The position numbers were made by a program, and so were the translations under genes. Under the pieces are notes generated by a model. It was given only the letters and a program-made list of their open reading frames with translations, was not told where the DNA came from and searched no databases. 52,332 nt of DNA, taken from assembly GCA_004555405.1 (NCBI GenBank), contig SFIE01000011.1, positions 1-52,332 of the forward strand. Reading direction: 5' to 3'. Source of the stretch: Subdoligranulum sp. GTDB taxonomy: Bacteria > Bacillota > Clostridia > Oscillospirales > Ruminococcaceae. How positions within the stretch are numbered: position 1 is the first letter of the stretch; every line of letters begins with the position of its first letter. Shown here one piece after another: positions 41,361-49,736 of this stretch.

Positions 41361-42764
41361 ATGGTTACTGAAATTATCGGCGCGATCAGCGGCTTTATGT
41401 ATTCAAAACTGCTGATCATCCTGCTTCTGGGTGCAGGCATTTATTTTACCTTCCGCACCGGCTTTGTGCAGTTCCGTCTGTTCGGTGAGTCGGTTCGCGT
41501 GGTATCCGAAAAGCCCGACAAAGAGGGCTCGGTCTCCTCGTTCCAGGCACTGATGGTTTCCACTGCATCGCGCGTGGGCACCGGCAACATCGTTGGCGTT
41601 GCCACGGCTGTTTGCCTGGGCGGCTACGGCTCTGTGTTCTGGATGTGGATCATCGCCCTGATCGGCGGTGCTTCGGCTTTCATTGAAAGCACTCTGGCAC
41701 AGATTTACAAGCATCGTTATTCCGATGGCACCAGCTACGGCGGCCCTGCCTACTACATTGAGGCCGCCCTGCACAGCCGCCCTCTGGCCATGCTGTTTGC
41801 CTGCAGTATGCTGGTTACTTACGCCGGCGGCTTTAACATGCTGGCTTCCTACAACCTGCAGTCCACTTTCAGCATTTACTCTTTCTATAACCCCACCGTG
41901 ACTCCTTGGGTCATCGGCGGCATTCTGGCTGTTCTGGTTGGCTACTGCCTGGTTGGCGGCGGCAAGCGCATTGTAAAGGCCACCTCTACTCTGGTTCCCA
42001 TCATGGGCGTGATCTATGTGGCAGTGGCTCTGTTCGTAATCATCACCCACATCGGCCTGCTGCCCGGCGTTCTGGCCACCATTTTTGCAGAAGCCTTTGA
42101 TTTCTCTGCCATCTTCGGCGGCTTTGCCGGTTCCTGTGTGATGTACGGCATCAAGCGCGGCCTGTTCTCCAACGAAGCCGGCGTGGGCAGCGCTCCCAAC
42201 GCAGCTGCTACTGCTGAAGTAAGCCACCCTGTTAAGCAGGGCCTCGTGCAGATGCTGAGCGTGTTCATCGACACCCTGCTGCTGTGCACCTGCACCGCTA
42301 TGATGTGCCTGTGCTCCGGCGTGCAGCCCACTGCCGAAATGGCAGGTGCCCCCTATGTGCAGGCCGCTCTGGCCAACGCACTGGGCATGGTTGGCCCCAT
42401 CTTCATCAATATTTCCATGGTGCTGTTTGCCTTCACCACCCTGCTGGGCAACTTCTACTATGTTGACAACCTGCTCACCTACATTATGAACAAGGTTCCT
42501 TCCAAAACCTTTATGACCTGCTTCCGTCTGGTTGCCGCCGGTATCATCTGGCTCGGCGCCGGCATGAGCATGAGCCTTGTTTGGGATCTGGCCGATGTGC
42601 TGATGGGCGTTATGGCCATCATCAACATTCCTGTTATCTGCATTCTGGGCACTCCTGCCATCAAGGCCCTCAAGGACTACACCGCTCAGAAGGCAGCAGG
42701 CAAGAACCCCGAATTCAAGTCGGCAACGGTTGGTCTGGAAGGCAAAACCGAATGCTGGGAATAA
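41361..42764 (+). CDS. AGCS-family sodium:amino-acid (alanine/glutamine) symporter
   Basis: A 467-residue transporter with about 11 helices. AGCS signatures: FTFRTGFVQFRLF, VSTASRVGTGNIVGVATAV, YGGPAYYIEAAL and RGLFSNEAGVGSAPNAAATA. Members take up alanine, glycine or glutamine with sodium; the glutaminase gene just before suggests glutamine. Codon use is richer in T-ending codons (GTT, ACT, TCT, GCT) than the neighbours, as in the fructose-6-phosphate aldolase and transketolase genes, suggesting high expression. The ribosome site (GAAAGTGAG) is modest. Confidence 0.93.
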   Translation: MVTEIIGAISGFMYSKLLIILLLGAGIYFTFRTGFVQFRLFGESVRVVSEKPDKEGSVSSFQALMVSTASRVGTGNIVGVATAVCLGGYGSVFWMWIIALIGGASAFIESTLAQIYKHRYSDGTSYGGPAYYIEAALHSRPLAMLFACSMLVTYAGGFNMLASYNLQSTFSIYSFYNPTVTPWVIGGILAVLVGYCLVGGGKRIVKATSTLVPIMGVIYVAVALFVIITHIGLLPGVLATIFAEAFDFSAIFGGFAGSCVMYGIKRGLFSNEAGVGSAPNAAATAEVSHPVKQGLVQMLSVFIDTLLLCTCTAMMCLCSGVQPTAEMAGAPYVQAALANALGMVGPIFINISMVLFAFTTLLGNFYYVDNLLTYIMNKVPSKTFMTCFRLVAAGIIWLGAGMSMSLVWDLADVLMGVMAIINIPVICILGTPAIKALKDYTAQKAAGKNPEFKSATVGLEGKTECWE

Positions 42765-42821
42765 GCTGAATCTGCCCTTGACCCTTTGCGGCACCTAAGG
42801 GGCTGATGTTCGGTATGTTCT

Positions 42822-42861
42822 GCCGCCCGCTCGATTTTTGGCCGAGCGGGCGGCTTTTTTA
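42822..42861 (+). terminator. Terminator after AGCS gene
   Basis: GCCGCCCGCTCG pairs with CGAGCGGGCGGC, followed by T6. Confidence 0.92.
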
Positions 42862-42884
42862 TCAGTTTTAAAAGGAGAATGGGT

Positions 42885-43952
42885 ATGTATCCAAGAGTGG
42901 TCGTTCGACTGGATCATCTGCGCGAAAATGTAAAAGTGGTGCGCGAGCTGTGCGAAAAAAATCATATTTCCATCACCGGCGTTACCAAGGTGTTTCGCGG
43001 CGATCCTAAAATTGCCCAATGCTATCTGGACGGCGGGCTTACCATGCTGGGGGATTCCCGCACCGAAAACTTAGAAAGAATGCAGTCACTGCCTGCCGAA
43101 AAATGGCTCATTCGCCCGCCCATGCTCAGCCGTGCCGCCGAAACCGCCCGCTATGCCGATGCCGCGCTGCATTCGGAATGGCAGGTGATCGAGGCCGTGG
43201 CCGCCGAAGCCGAAAAGCTGGGAAAAAAGCATAAGGTGATCCTGATGGCGGACTTGGGCGATATCCGCGAAGGCTATGTGGATTACGACGAGCTGCTGCG
43301 GGTGGCAGCCCGGGTGGACACACTGCCCGGGGCCGAGCTGTATGGCCTGGGCGTGAACCTGACCTGTTTTTCCTTTATTCAGCCGGACGAAGAAAAAATG
43401 CAGCTGCTGGCCGAGCTGGCCCGAAAAGCCGAGGAGGCAGCCGGGCACCCGCTGCAGGTGGTGAGCGGCGGCAATTCGGCCACGCTGGATCTGATGCTGC
43501 GCGGCGGCATCCCCACCGGCATCAACGATCTGCGCCTGGGCGAAAGCCTGCTGTTCGGCAAGGAACGCGCCAAATACCAGTATCTGCCCGGTACCCACCG
43601 GGATGTGTTCACACTGGAATGCGAGATCGTGGAGCTGAAGGAAAAGCCCTCGCTGCCCTGGGGGCAGGTGGGCGTGGATTCGTATGGCAACAAGCCCACT
43701 TTCTGTGACCGCGGCCAGCACCGCAAAAAGGCCGTGTGCGCACTGGGACGGCAGGATTTTGATGCCGAAACCTGCACCCCGCTTGACCCCGGCGTGATCA
43801 TTCTGGGCGCAAGCTCGGACCATTTGATGCTGGATGTCACCGACAGCGAAAAGGAATACCGCGTGGGTGACATTGTGCAGCTGCAGCTGGGATATTTTTC
43901 TACCATGCGCGCCTTTACATCGGAGTATGTAGAAAAGGTGTATCTGGGATAA
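42885..43952 (+). CDS. Alanine/ornithine racemase-like PLP enzyme
   Basis: A 355-residue fold-type III PLP enzyme. N-terminal YPRVVVRLDHLRENVKVVRE and TGVTKVFRGDP hold the PLP lysine; the phosphate-binding region is VSGGNSATLDLML and GINDLRLGESLLFG. These fit the ornithine racemase (Orr)/YhfX branch more than true Alr. It may interconvert L- and D-ornithine or another amino acid. The ATG at 42885 is 7 bases behind AAAGGAG, a better spacing than the ATG at 42879. It stands alone between two terminators. Confidence 0.82.
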   Translation: MYPRVVVRLDHLRENVKVVRELCEKNHISITGVTKVFRGDPKIAQCYLDGGLTMLGDSRTENLERMQSLPAEKWLIRPPMLSRAAETARYADAALHSEWQVIEAVAAEAEKLGKKHKVILMADLGDIREGYVDYDELLRVAARVDTLPGAELYGLGVNLTCFSFIQPDEEKMQLLAELARKAEEAAGHPLQVVSGGNSATLDLMLRGGIPTGINDLRLGESLLFGKERAKYQYLPGTHRDVFTLECEIVELKEKPSLPWGQVGVDSYGNKPTFCDRGQHRKKAVCALGRQDFDAETCTPLDPGVIILGASSDHLMLDVTDSEKEYRVGDIVQLQLGYFSTMRAFTSEYVEKVYLG

Positions 43953-43978
43953 TGCCCCGGCCAAACCCCGCATAAAGC

Positions 43979-44028
43979 AAAAGCCCCTGTTTTTCCGAAA
44001 TGAAACATCGGAAAAACAGGGGCTTTTT
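43979..44028. terminator. Bidirectional terminator
   Basis: AAAAGCCCCTGTTTTTCCGA pairs with its complement around an AATGAAACA loop, with T5 at both ends. It separates the convergent racemase and small membrane-protein genes. Confidence 0.92.
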
Positions 44029-44033
44029 GGAGG

Positions 44034-44330
44034 TCAAAGCTGCAAAAGCGCAGCGGCATAGCAGGCGTAGGCAAGGTTCAGCGCGGCGCATAGGCCCATC
44101 ACGCAAAGGCAGCACACGGCCGAGCCCAGCCGAAACGGCTTGCCATGGTTTGCGCCCCACAGCACCTCGGCCCCCAGCACCACCAGCATGGCAGGGGAAA
44201 GCCTGCAGGCCAGCCAGCCGTTAAAACCCGGCAGAAAGTAACACCCAAGGCCCACCAGCCCTGCCGCGATCAGCGTAAGGCCAAGGCTCAGGCTGCCCAC
44301 CCAGCGGGTGCAAGTGTTTTGCTGGCTCAT
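44034..44330 (-). CDS. Small membrane protein, end of ECF-sigma operon
   Basis: A 98-residue protein with three predicted membrane helices and a short polar start (MSQQNTCTRW). I do not recognise the family. It begins 3 bp after the preceding gene ends, so it belongs to the sigma/anti-sigma operon. It may be a target or partner of the 188-residue membrane protein. Confidence 0.6.
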   Translation of the reverse strand: MSQQNTCTRWVGSLSLGLTLIAAGLVGLGCYFLPGFNGWLACRLSPAMLVVLGAEVLWGANHGKPFRLGSAVCCLCVMGLCAALNLAYACYAAALLQL

Positions 44331-44333
44331 GCG

Positions 44334-44900
44334 TTATTCCTCCTCGTGCGTATCGCTCTGCGGCTGATATTCTTCGTAATCCGGCTTTTCAGGCTGCTGG
44401 GGGCCTTTTACCAGCCACACACCCACAGCGATCACAGCCATGCAGCCCAGCAGCTCGGGCATACGGTTCAGCACGGCATACACATTGCCCAGAACGCCGT
44501 TCATCAGGCCCATATCCTCAAGATACCAATACAGTTGGCCTAAAATGAACTTATTATACAGTGCGTATACGCCGACGAACACCAGCCCCCAGCCCACCAG
44601 CTTGTGGCGGCGGGCCACCAGCGCCTTCATATCGGCCCAGCTGCCCATATCAAACAAAAAGTCATCCGGCTCGGCAATGCCGCTCAGAATGCGGCTGCGC
44701 AGGTTGAGCGAGTCAAAAAAGCTCACCATCCACACAACGCCCATCAGCACGCTGAAGGCATCCATAAACCAGGTAAGCCAAAAGGCTGCGCAAAAGGCCA
44801 GCAGCACGGAAACGCCGCGGCGCATATAGCCCTGATACATTTGCCCTGCGCCGGGAACAAACGAAAAGCACAGGGTGAGAAATCCACTTTTATTTTTCAT
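44334..44900 (-). CDS. Membrane protein with TM2-like start, ECF-sigma operon
   Basis: A 188-residue protein. FSFVPGAGQMYQGYMRRGVS at residues 13-32 is the turn seen in TM2-type and related small membrane proteins; two hydrophobic hairpins and a third pair of helices follow, and the C-terminus is acidic (EKPDYEEYQPQSDTHEEE). Function unknown. Its start overlaps the anti-sigma gene by 11 bp, so translation is coupled. Confidence 0.65.
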   Translation of the reverse strand: MKNKSGFLTLCFSFVPGAGQMYQGYMRRGVSVLLAFCAAFWLTWFMDAFSVLMGVVWMVSFFDSLNLRSRILSGIAEPDDFLFDMGSWADMKALVARRHKLVGWGLVFVGVYALYNKFILGQLYWYLEDMGLMNGVLGNVYAVLNRMPELLGCMAVIAVGVWLVKGPQQPEKPDYEEYQPQSDTHEEE

Positions 44901-45375
44901 GATCGAAACCTCCTGTGGTTGATTGAATGGTTTGCAGGGCCTGCTCCCACACAGCCCTTACCGGTGCGGCAGGGCTTCGCGGGTGCTTGGCGGCCTCTAA
45001 AAATTCGCAGGAATCCGGTGCGGTGATGGCCGGGCGCTCGGGCGCCAGTGCCCGGGCAGCGGGGCTCAGCATCAGCGTGCTGGCGCCGCTCCACAGCCCA
45101 ATGGCCATCACAGCCGCCGCACACGCCACCACGCCGCGCCCCAGCCGGGTTTGCATGGCGCGCACCCACAGGCTTTGCCGCACGGCTTTGCCCAAGGGCT
45201 TGGGCGGCTGCTCCGGTGCCGTCTGCGAGAGCAGCAGGGTGTAGCGGTCCATACAGCGGTCACAATAAGCCAGATGCTCGGCGGTTTCCAACCGGCCCAA
45301 TTCGTCCAGCGTGCCCTCTTGCAAGGCGGTGAATGCCTCGTTGGTCAGGCAGCCTTTTTCGTTAAACAGTTCCAT
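44890..45375 (-). CDS. Putative anti-sigma factor with zinc-finger-like N-terminus
   Basis: A 161-residue protein. The N-terminal half carries ETAEHLAYCDRCMDRYTLL, the His-x3-Cys-x2-Cys part of the zf-HC2 anti-sigma fold. One membrane helix follows near residues 80-105 (VVACAAAVMAIGLWSG) and a short outer tail. The gene overlaps the end of the ECF sigma gene by 14 bp, the usual layout for a sigma factor and its membrane anti-sigma factor. The signal relieving it is unknown. Confidence 0.8.
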   Translation of the reverse strand: MELFNEKGCLTNEAFTALQEGTLDELGRLETAEHLAYCDRCMDRYTLLLSQTAPEQPPKPLGKAVRQSLWVRAMQTRLGRGVVACAAAVMAIGLWSGASTLMLSPAARALAPERPAITAPDSCEFLEAAKHPRSPAAPVRAVWEQALQTIQSTTGGFDHEK

Positions 45376-45889
45376 CCCGTGCTCTCCTTTCCAGTATTTG
45401 CTGCTGCAGGATCTTTCGGCCGCGGCTCAGCTGTGCGCTCAGCGTTCCCGGCGGCCGCCCGCACAGCCGTGCGGCTTCGCCGGGGGATTTTCCCTGCAGC
45501 AGACACAGTGTGCAGGGCGTTTTGTAGGGCTCGCGCAGCGCCAGAATCAGCTGCTCCACCTCTTTGGCGCCGTCACGGTTGGCCAGCAGCGCCTCAGGGC
45601 CTGGCGCAGTATCCGGCACATCCTGCCCCGGGGTGGAGCCGTCCGCCGAAAGGCTCACCCGGCGATTCCATGCGCTGCGCAAATGGTCTTTGGCTTTGTT
45701 GGCAGCTATGCGCGCCAGCCACTGGGCTTCGTGCCCTTCGGGGCAGCGCTCTATGCTGCGCCACGCCGAAAGAAAGGTTTCCTGAGAAAGATCCTGGGCC
45801 AGCTCACGGTCATGCACCAGCTGCCAGCACACGGTGTATACCAGCTTTTCGTATTGATTCACAAAGCTTTCAAACTGCGCTGCGTTCAC
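45362..45889 (-). CDS. ECF-type RNA polymerase sigma factor
   Basis: A 175-residue ECF sigma factor. Region 2 contains YEKLVYTVCWQLVHDRELAQ and DLSQETFLSAWRSIERCP; region 4 contains EPYKTPCTLCLLQGKSPGEA then LCGRPPGTLSAQLSRGRKIL, the HTH that reads the -35 element. The start has GGAAAGGAGGG upstream. It heads a four-gene operon with an anti-sigma factor and two membrane proteins. I found no convincing ECF self-promoter upstream. Confidence 0.92.
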   Translation of the reverse strand: MNAAQFESFVNQYEKLVYTVCWQLVHDRELAQDLSQETFLSAWRSIERCPEGHEAQWLARIAANKAKDHLRSAWNRRVSLSADGSTPGQDVPDTAPGPEALLANRDGAKEVEQLILALREPYKTPCTLCLLQGKSPGEAARLCGRPPGTLSAQLSRGRKILQQQILERRARDGTV

Positions 45890-45984
45890 GGGCGGCCCTC
45901 CTTTCCCTTTTTAAATGCGGCCTTCAACCGGCTTCATACAGTAATACGGGCCCGTGTGAGCATTTGCTGCAAAAATTCTGAAAA

Positions 45985-46040
45985 AATAAAAATTCCCCAG
46001 CCGGTGTTTTGCAAAAAAAACAGCCGACTGAGGAAAAAGG
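45985..46040 (-). terminator. Terminator of the flippase gene
   Basis: On the minus strand TTCCTCAGTCGG pairs with CCGGCTGGGGAA (two G-U pairs), with an outer T-rich tail TTTTTATTTTTT. Confidence 0.75.
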
Positions 46041-46046
46041 GTCTGG

Positions 46047-47507
46047 TCAGATTCTGGGGCGGGGCAGCCTGGCGGCCAGGCGCGGCGCAAAGCGCTGCAG
46101 CAACAGCATGGCCATGCCCCACACACAGGTAAAGTTTACGGCAATCACCGCCGCCATCAGCCCAAACACCACGGCGCTGCCGCCGGGCAGCGAAAGCAGC
46201 AGCCATGCGGCCTCGGCTACCAGCAGCACCAGCGTGAGCGCCACGCGCTTTACGCCGATGGTGATGTATAAAAGCGAATGGGTGCTGCGCACACGCAGCA
46301 AAAACACCAGAAACAGGCTCAGCATACTGGCGGCTGTGGCACCCACGGGCCCCCACATCCGAATGAACACCCAGTTCATAAACAAATTGCTGATGGCACC
46401 GGCCAGCATGGTGAGCAGCGAAAGGGTGCTGCGCTTGTACACCATGTAAACGCTGTTTAAAAAAAGGTTCAGGCAGGTGAAGGCTGCTGCAATGGTGAGC
46501 AGGGGCACAAACTGCCATGCATCGTAAAAGTTTTCTTTAAAAATGTGCATCAGCGGCTTGCACAGCCAAATTACGCCCGCCGCACAGCAAAACATTAGGC
46601 CGGAGTACAGCTTGAACACGCGGCTGAAAAACTCCTCGCGCTCGCTTTCCTCGGTCACGGCGGAAAGCTGCCAGGCCTCATTGAAGATCTGGCCCACCGT
46701 GTTTACAAGGGTGGGCATAAAATAGCCGGTGGAAAGCAATCCGGCCCAGCTTTCGCCCGAAAGCCCGCCCACGCCTGCGCACATGGCGCTTACAAAAAAC
46801 AGATCGCTGGCGTTGATGATCCAAAAGCTGGTCTGCGCGGGGATCATGGGCAGGCTGTAGCGCAGCATATCCTTTAACAGGCGGCGGCTGAAGCGCCGAA
46901 AATTCAGATAGCGCCGCAGTCCGGCCACCGTGAACACAAAAATGGTGCTCAGGCCGTCGCCGCAGATAATGGCCAAAAGATAGCCTGCCGCGCCCAGCTT
47001 GAGAATGTTCAGAAACAGAATATAGAACATCAATGTGCCGAAGGTACACAAAATGCCGTCAATGGCCACAAGGCGGTTCAGCATACGGCTGCGCACAAAC
47101 TGGGTACACAGCGTGCGCAGGCAGCTTACCAGCACATAGGCGCACAACAGCATCAGATAGCCGTTTACACCCGGCAAAAAGCGCAGCAGCGGGCTGCACA
47201 GCAGCAGGATCAGAAACCCTGCAAGAATGCTCACAAAGCCGTTGGTGAACACCTGCGTTTTGCTCACGCCCTTATCCAGCCCAAAGCGGATCACCGCAAA
47301 GCTCATGCCAAGGCTCACCAGGGGAATCAGCAGGTTGGCGCACTGGCTGGCCAGCTTGGTCACGCCCATCACGGCGGTGTCGCCCAGCGCATAGGAAAGA
47401 TACGGCTGCACGATCACGCTCAGCAATTTGCTGGAAAAATTGGAAATAGCAAACAGCAGCGTGTTGTTGATCAGCGTATTATATTTTTTTCTGTCGGTTC
47501 GCGCCAC
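46047..47507 (-). CDS. Polysaccharide flippase (Wzx/MOP family)
   Basis: A 486-residue membrane protein with about 12-14 helices, typical of the polysaccharide-transport branch of the MOP superfamily: NTLLFAISNFSSKLLSVIVQ at the start, then PMIPAQTSFWIINASDLFFV mid-protein. It would move lipid-linked oligosaccharides across the cytoplasmic membrane. No glycosyltransferase genes are adjacent. The start is supported by GGAGG before 47507. It is one of several genes in the window that act on surface glycans but lie apart. Confidence 0.88.
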   Translation of the reverse strand: MARTDRKKYNTLINNTLLFAISNFSSKLLSVIVQPYLSYALGDTAVMGVTKLASQCANLLIPLVSLGMSFAVIRFGLDKGVSKTQVFTNGFVSILAGFLILLLCSPLLRFLPGVNGYLMLLCAYVLVSCLRTLCTQFVRSRMLNRLVAIDGILCTFGTLMFYILFLNILKLGAAGYLLAIICGDGLSTIFVFTVAGLRRYLNFRRFSRRLLKDMLRYSLPMIPAQTSFWIINASDLFFVSAMCAGVGGLSGESWAGLLSTGYFMPTLVNTVGQIFNEAWQLSAVTEESEREEFFSRVFKLYSGLMFCCAAGVIWLCKPLMHIFKENFYDAWQFVPLLTIAAAFTCLNLFLNSVYMVYKRSTLSLLTMLAGAISNLFMNWVFIRMWGPVGATAASMLSLFLVFLLRVRSTHSLLYITIGVKRVALTLVLLVAEAAWLLLSLPGGSAVVFGLMAAVIAVNFTCVWGMAMLLLQRFAPRLAARLPRPRI

Positions 47508-47538
47508 AGCGGGCCTCCTTGAAACAACTTAATGCCGT

Positions 47539-48114
47539 TTAAATATCACTGCGCAGCAGGGCACGGCGGGCCTTCCAGTCCGGCATACGCTTTTCCACCT
47601 CGGCCCAAAACAGCGGGCTGTGGTTGGGCACAAGCAAATGGCAAAGCTCGTGCACGGCCACATATTCCTGTGCGGCCAGGGGCTTTTGCACCAAACGCAG
47701 CGCAAAGGTGATGCGCCGCCGCTTGAGATTGCACACGCCCCAGCGGCTTACCATATCCCGCATACAAATTTCGGGCAGGCCCTGCGGCACACTGTCGGCA
47801 AACAGCGGAAACAGCCCCTCGCAAATGGCCTGCATCTGCATAAGCGCCTCGGCCTTATCGGGAAGCGGGGCGCTTTCGGCCTCTGCCTGCGCGGCGCGGG
47901 CCTTTTTGGCATGAGCGATCCAATCGGTATTCTGGGCCACAAAGCGGTCTGCCTGTGCGGCGCGGGCCCTCAGGGGGGCCGAAACCGAAACCTCGCCATT
48001 GCGGTGTACATGCAAATGCATCTGCTGGATGCTGCGGCGCACCAGCTGGTATTCTATGCCCGCCGCACAGCGGGCCTCGGGGGCGGGGGAACACTTTTTC
48101 ACAGCCGCACTCAT
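47539..48114 (-). CDS. YgjP/DUF45-type metal-dependent peptidase
   Basis: A 191-residue protein. The C-terminal motif VAVHELCHLLVPNHSPLFW has the zinc site HELCH plus the downstream His, and SRWGVCNLKRRRITFALRLV is the preceding family block. The N-terminus has the usual VRRSIQQMHLHVHRNGEVSV start. Biological role is unknown; in bacteria these are often near restriction or SprT-like genes. The ATG at 48114 is 4 bp after the EamA gene, so it is in one operon with it. Confidence 0.87.
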   Translation of the reverse strand: MSAAVKKCSPAPEARCAAGIEYQLVRRSIQQMHLHVHRNGEVSVSAPLRARAAQADRFVAQNTDWIAHAKKARAAQAEAESAPLPDKAEALMQMQAICEGLFPLFADSVPQGLPEICMRDMVSRWGVCNLKRRRITFALRLVQKPLAAQEYVAVHELCHLLVPNHSPLFWAEVEKRMPDWKARRALLRSDI

Positions 48115-48118
48115 GGCA

Positions 48119-49042
48119 TTACCCTCGCACACTTTTGCGGCAAAGGGAAGGCATGGGCAGCTGTGCCAGCAGCACCGCACCAAACATAAGCAGCCCGCCA
48201 AACAGCTCGCGCCCGGTCATGCTTTCGCCCAGCACCACCCAGCCGCTCAGCGCACTGAACACGCTTTCCAGGCTCATGGCCATACAGGCCAAAGCGGGGG
48301 GCACGCCCTCCTGCCCAAGAATTTGCAGGGTATAGGCCACGCCGCTGGAAAACACGCCTGCATAGGCAATGGCCCCGGCAGCCGCCATCAGGCTGGCCGG
48401 TGTGGGGGCTTCCAGCACCAGCATCAGCACGGTGCTTTCCACGGCCACCACCAAAAACTGCGCCCACGAAAGGCACACGCCGTCCGCCAAGGGGCTGAAA
48501 TGGCTCACACACAGGATCTGCACGGCAAACAAAAACGCGCACAGCAGCAGCACACCGTCACCGGCAGCCAGTGCAAAGCCGCCGGGCTTGATGCACAAAA
48601 GATACAGCCCCACCACGGCGATCACCACGCAGGCCCAAATTTTGGCCTCGGGGCGCTTGCCCAGCACCACACTGAGAATGGGCACCAGCACCACATACAG
48701 CGCCGTGATAAACCCGGCTTTGGCGGTGCTGGCATTGGCCATGCCCAGCTGCTGGCTGGCGCTGGCCATGCAAAGCGCACTGCCGCACACAAGGCCGCCC
48801 AAGGCAAGCTGCTTGCGTTGGGCGGGGGTTTGGGGCAGCACCGGCTTGCCGCCGTTTCGGGCGGCGGCGCGGGCACGCACGGCGATCACGGGCAGCAAAA
48901 CCACCACAGCGATCCAGCTGCGGCCCATCAGATAGGTGAAGGGGCCCACAAGCTCGGCCCCAAGGCTTTGCGCCACAAAGGTGGTGCCCCACAAAAATGC
49001 TGCCAGCAGCAGCATCAGCAAATGGCGGGTTTGTTTTTTCAT
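48119..49042 (-). CDS. EamA-family (DMT) transporter
   Basis: A 307-residue membrane protein with ten helices in two EamA repeats (LLMLLLAAFLWGTTFVAQSL, GFITALYVVLVPILSVVLGK; then FSSGVAYTLQILGQEGVPPA and SLESVFSALSGWVVLGESMT). DMT proteins export or import small metabolites; the substrate is unknown. GAGGGAAAC precedes the ATG at 49042. It lies 13 bp after the lipoprotein gene on the same strand. Confidence 0.9.
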   Translation of the reverse strand: MKKQTRHLLMLLLAAFLWGTTFVAQSLGAELVGPFTYLMGRSWIAVVVLLPVIAVRARAAARNGGKPVLPQTPAQRKQLALGGLVCGSALCMASASQQLGMANASTAKAGFITALYVVLVPILSVVLGKRPEAKIWACVVIAVVGLYLLCIKPGGFALAAGDGVLLLCAFLFAVQILCVSHFSPLADGVCLSWAQFLVVAVESTVLMLVLEAPTPASLMAAAGAIAYAGVFSSGVAYTLQILGQEGVPPALACMAMSLESVFSALSGWVVLGESMTGRELFGGLLMFGAVLLAQLPMPSLCRKSVRG

Positions 49043-49055
49043 GTTTCCCTCAAAG

Positions 49056-49598
49056 TTATGCCACAGCGGCATCGTTGCCGTCATCGCTGAGCATTTCGCC
49101 GTTGGCAATGCCCTGCACCTTCATGGCACCCGTGATATAGTATTTCGAACTGTCATAGCTCAGCGTGATCTTGTAGCGCTTAGAGGTGTCCAGCCCCGAA
49201 AAGGTGCCGGTGTAGCAGTCACCGCCGGTGGTGAAATACAGCGTGCAGCCATTTACATACTGGGCCTGGTTGTCGTCCGTAAGCTCCCACAGGCCGGCCT
49301 TGAATTCCAGCAGGCCGGTGCTTTCGGTGGTGGCGTAAGCAGTCAGGGTAAGCGTGTCGCCCGCCGGGCTGAAATAGCCCGTGTTGCGCACCATCACGCG
49401 GTTGAAATCAATATACATGGTGTCGCCCTCCAACTGGGTGTTGAAGCGGCGGCTGGTGTCCATGCCTTCGGGCAGCGTGATCTCGCCGCCCTTTTCGGCG
49501 TAAATATCGTTTACCGTGCTTTCGCGCTGGCTGCCCAAGCAGGCCGTCAGGCTGAAAGCCAGCGCCAGCGTGAGCGCCAGTATGATCAGTTTTTTCAT
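49056..49598 (-). CDS. Predicted lipoprotein of unknown function
   Basis: A 180-residue lipoprotein with signal MKKLIILALTLALAFSLTAC (lipobox Cys20) and a beta-rich outer domain with repeated Thr/Tyr/Gly strands (TLYFTTGGDCYTGTF, YKITLSYDSSKYYITG). No family recognised. GGGGAGG precedes the ATG. It heads an operon with the EamA transporter and the peptidase, from a clear promoter. Confidence 0.78.
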   Translation of the reverse strand: MKKLIILALTLALAFSLTACLGSQRESTVNDIYAEKGGEITLPEGMDTSRRFNTQLEGDTMYIDFNRVMVRNTGYFSPAGDTLTLTAYATTESTGLLEFKAGLWELTDDNQAQYVNGCTLYFTTGGDCYTGTFSGLDTSKRYKITLSYDSSKYYITGAMKVQGIANGEMLSDDGNDAAVA

Positions 49599-49701
49599 GT
49601 CTACCTCCCCGCAGGGCACACACCCTGCGATTTTATGCCGGGGGCTCCCGGCGTGACTTACAATTATAATAGTATAGTGGGTTTGGATTCCCTGAATCCT
49701 T

Positions 49702-49730
49702 ATTATATTGCAAATCGCCACACCGCACAA
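49702..49730 (-). promoter_or_regulatory. Promoter of lipoprotein-EamA-peptidase operon
   Basis: Minus strand: -35 TTGTGC (49725-49730), 17-bp spacer, -10 TATAAT (49702-49707). Confidence 0.75.
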
Positions 49731-49736
49731 GACATT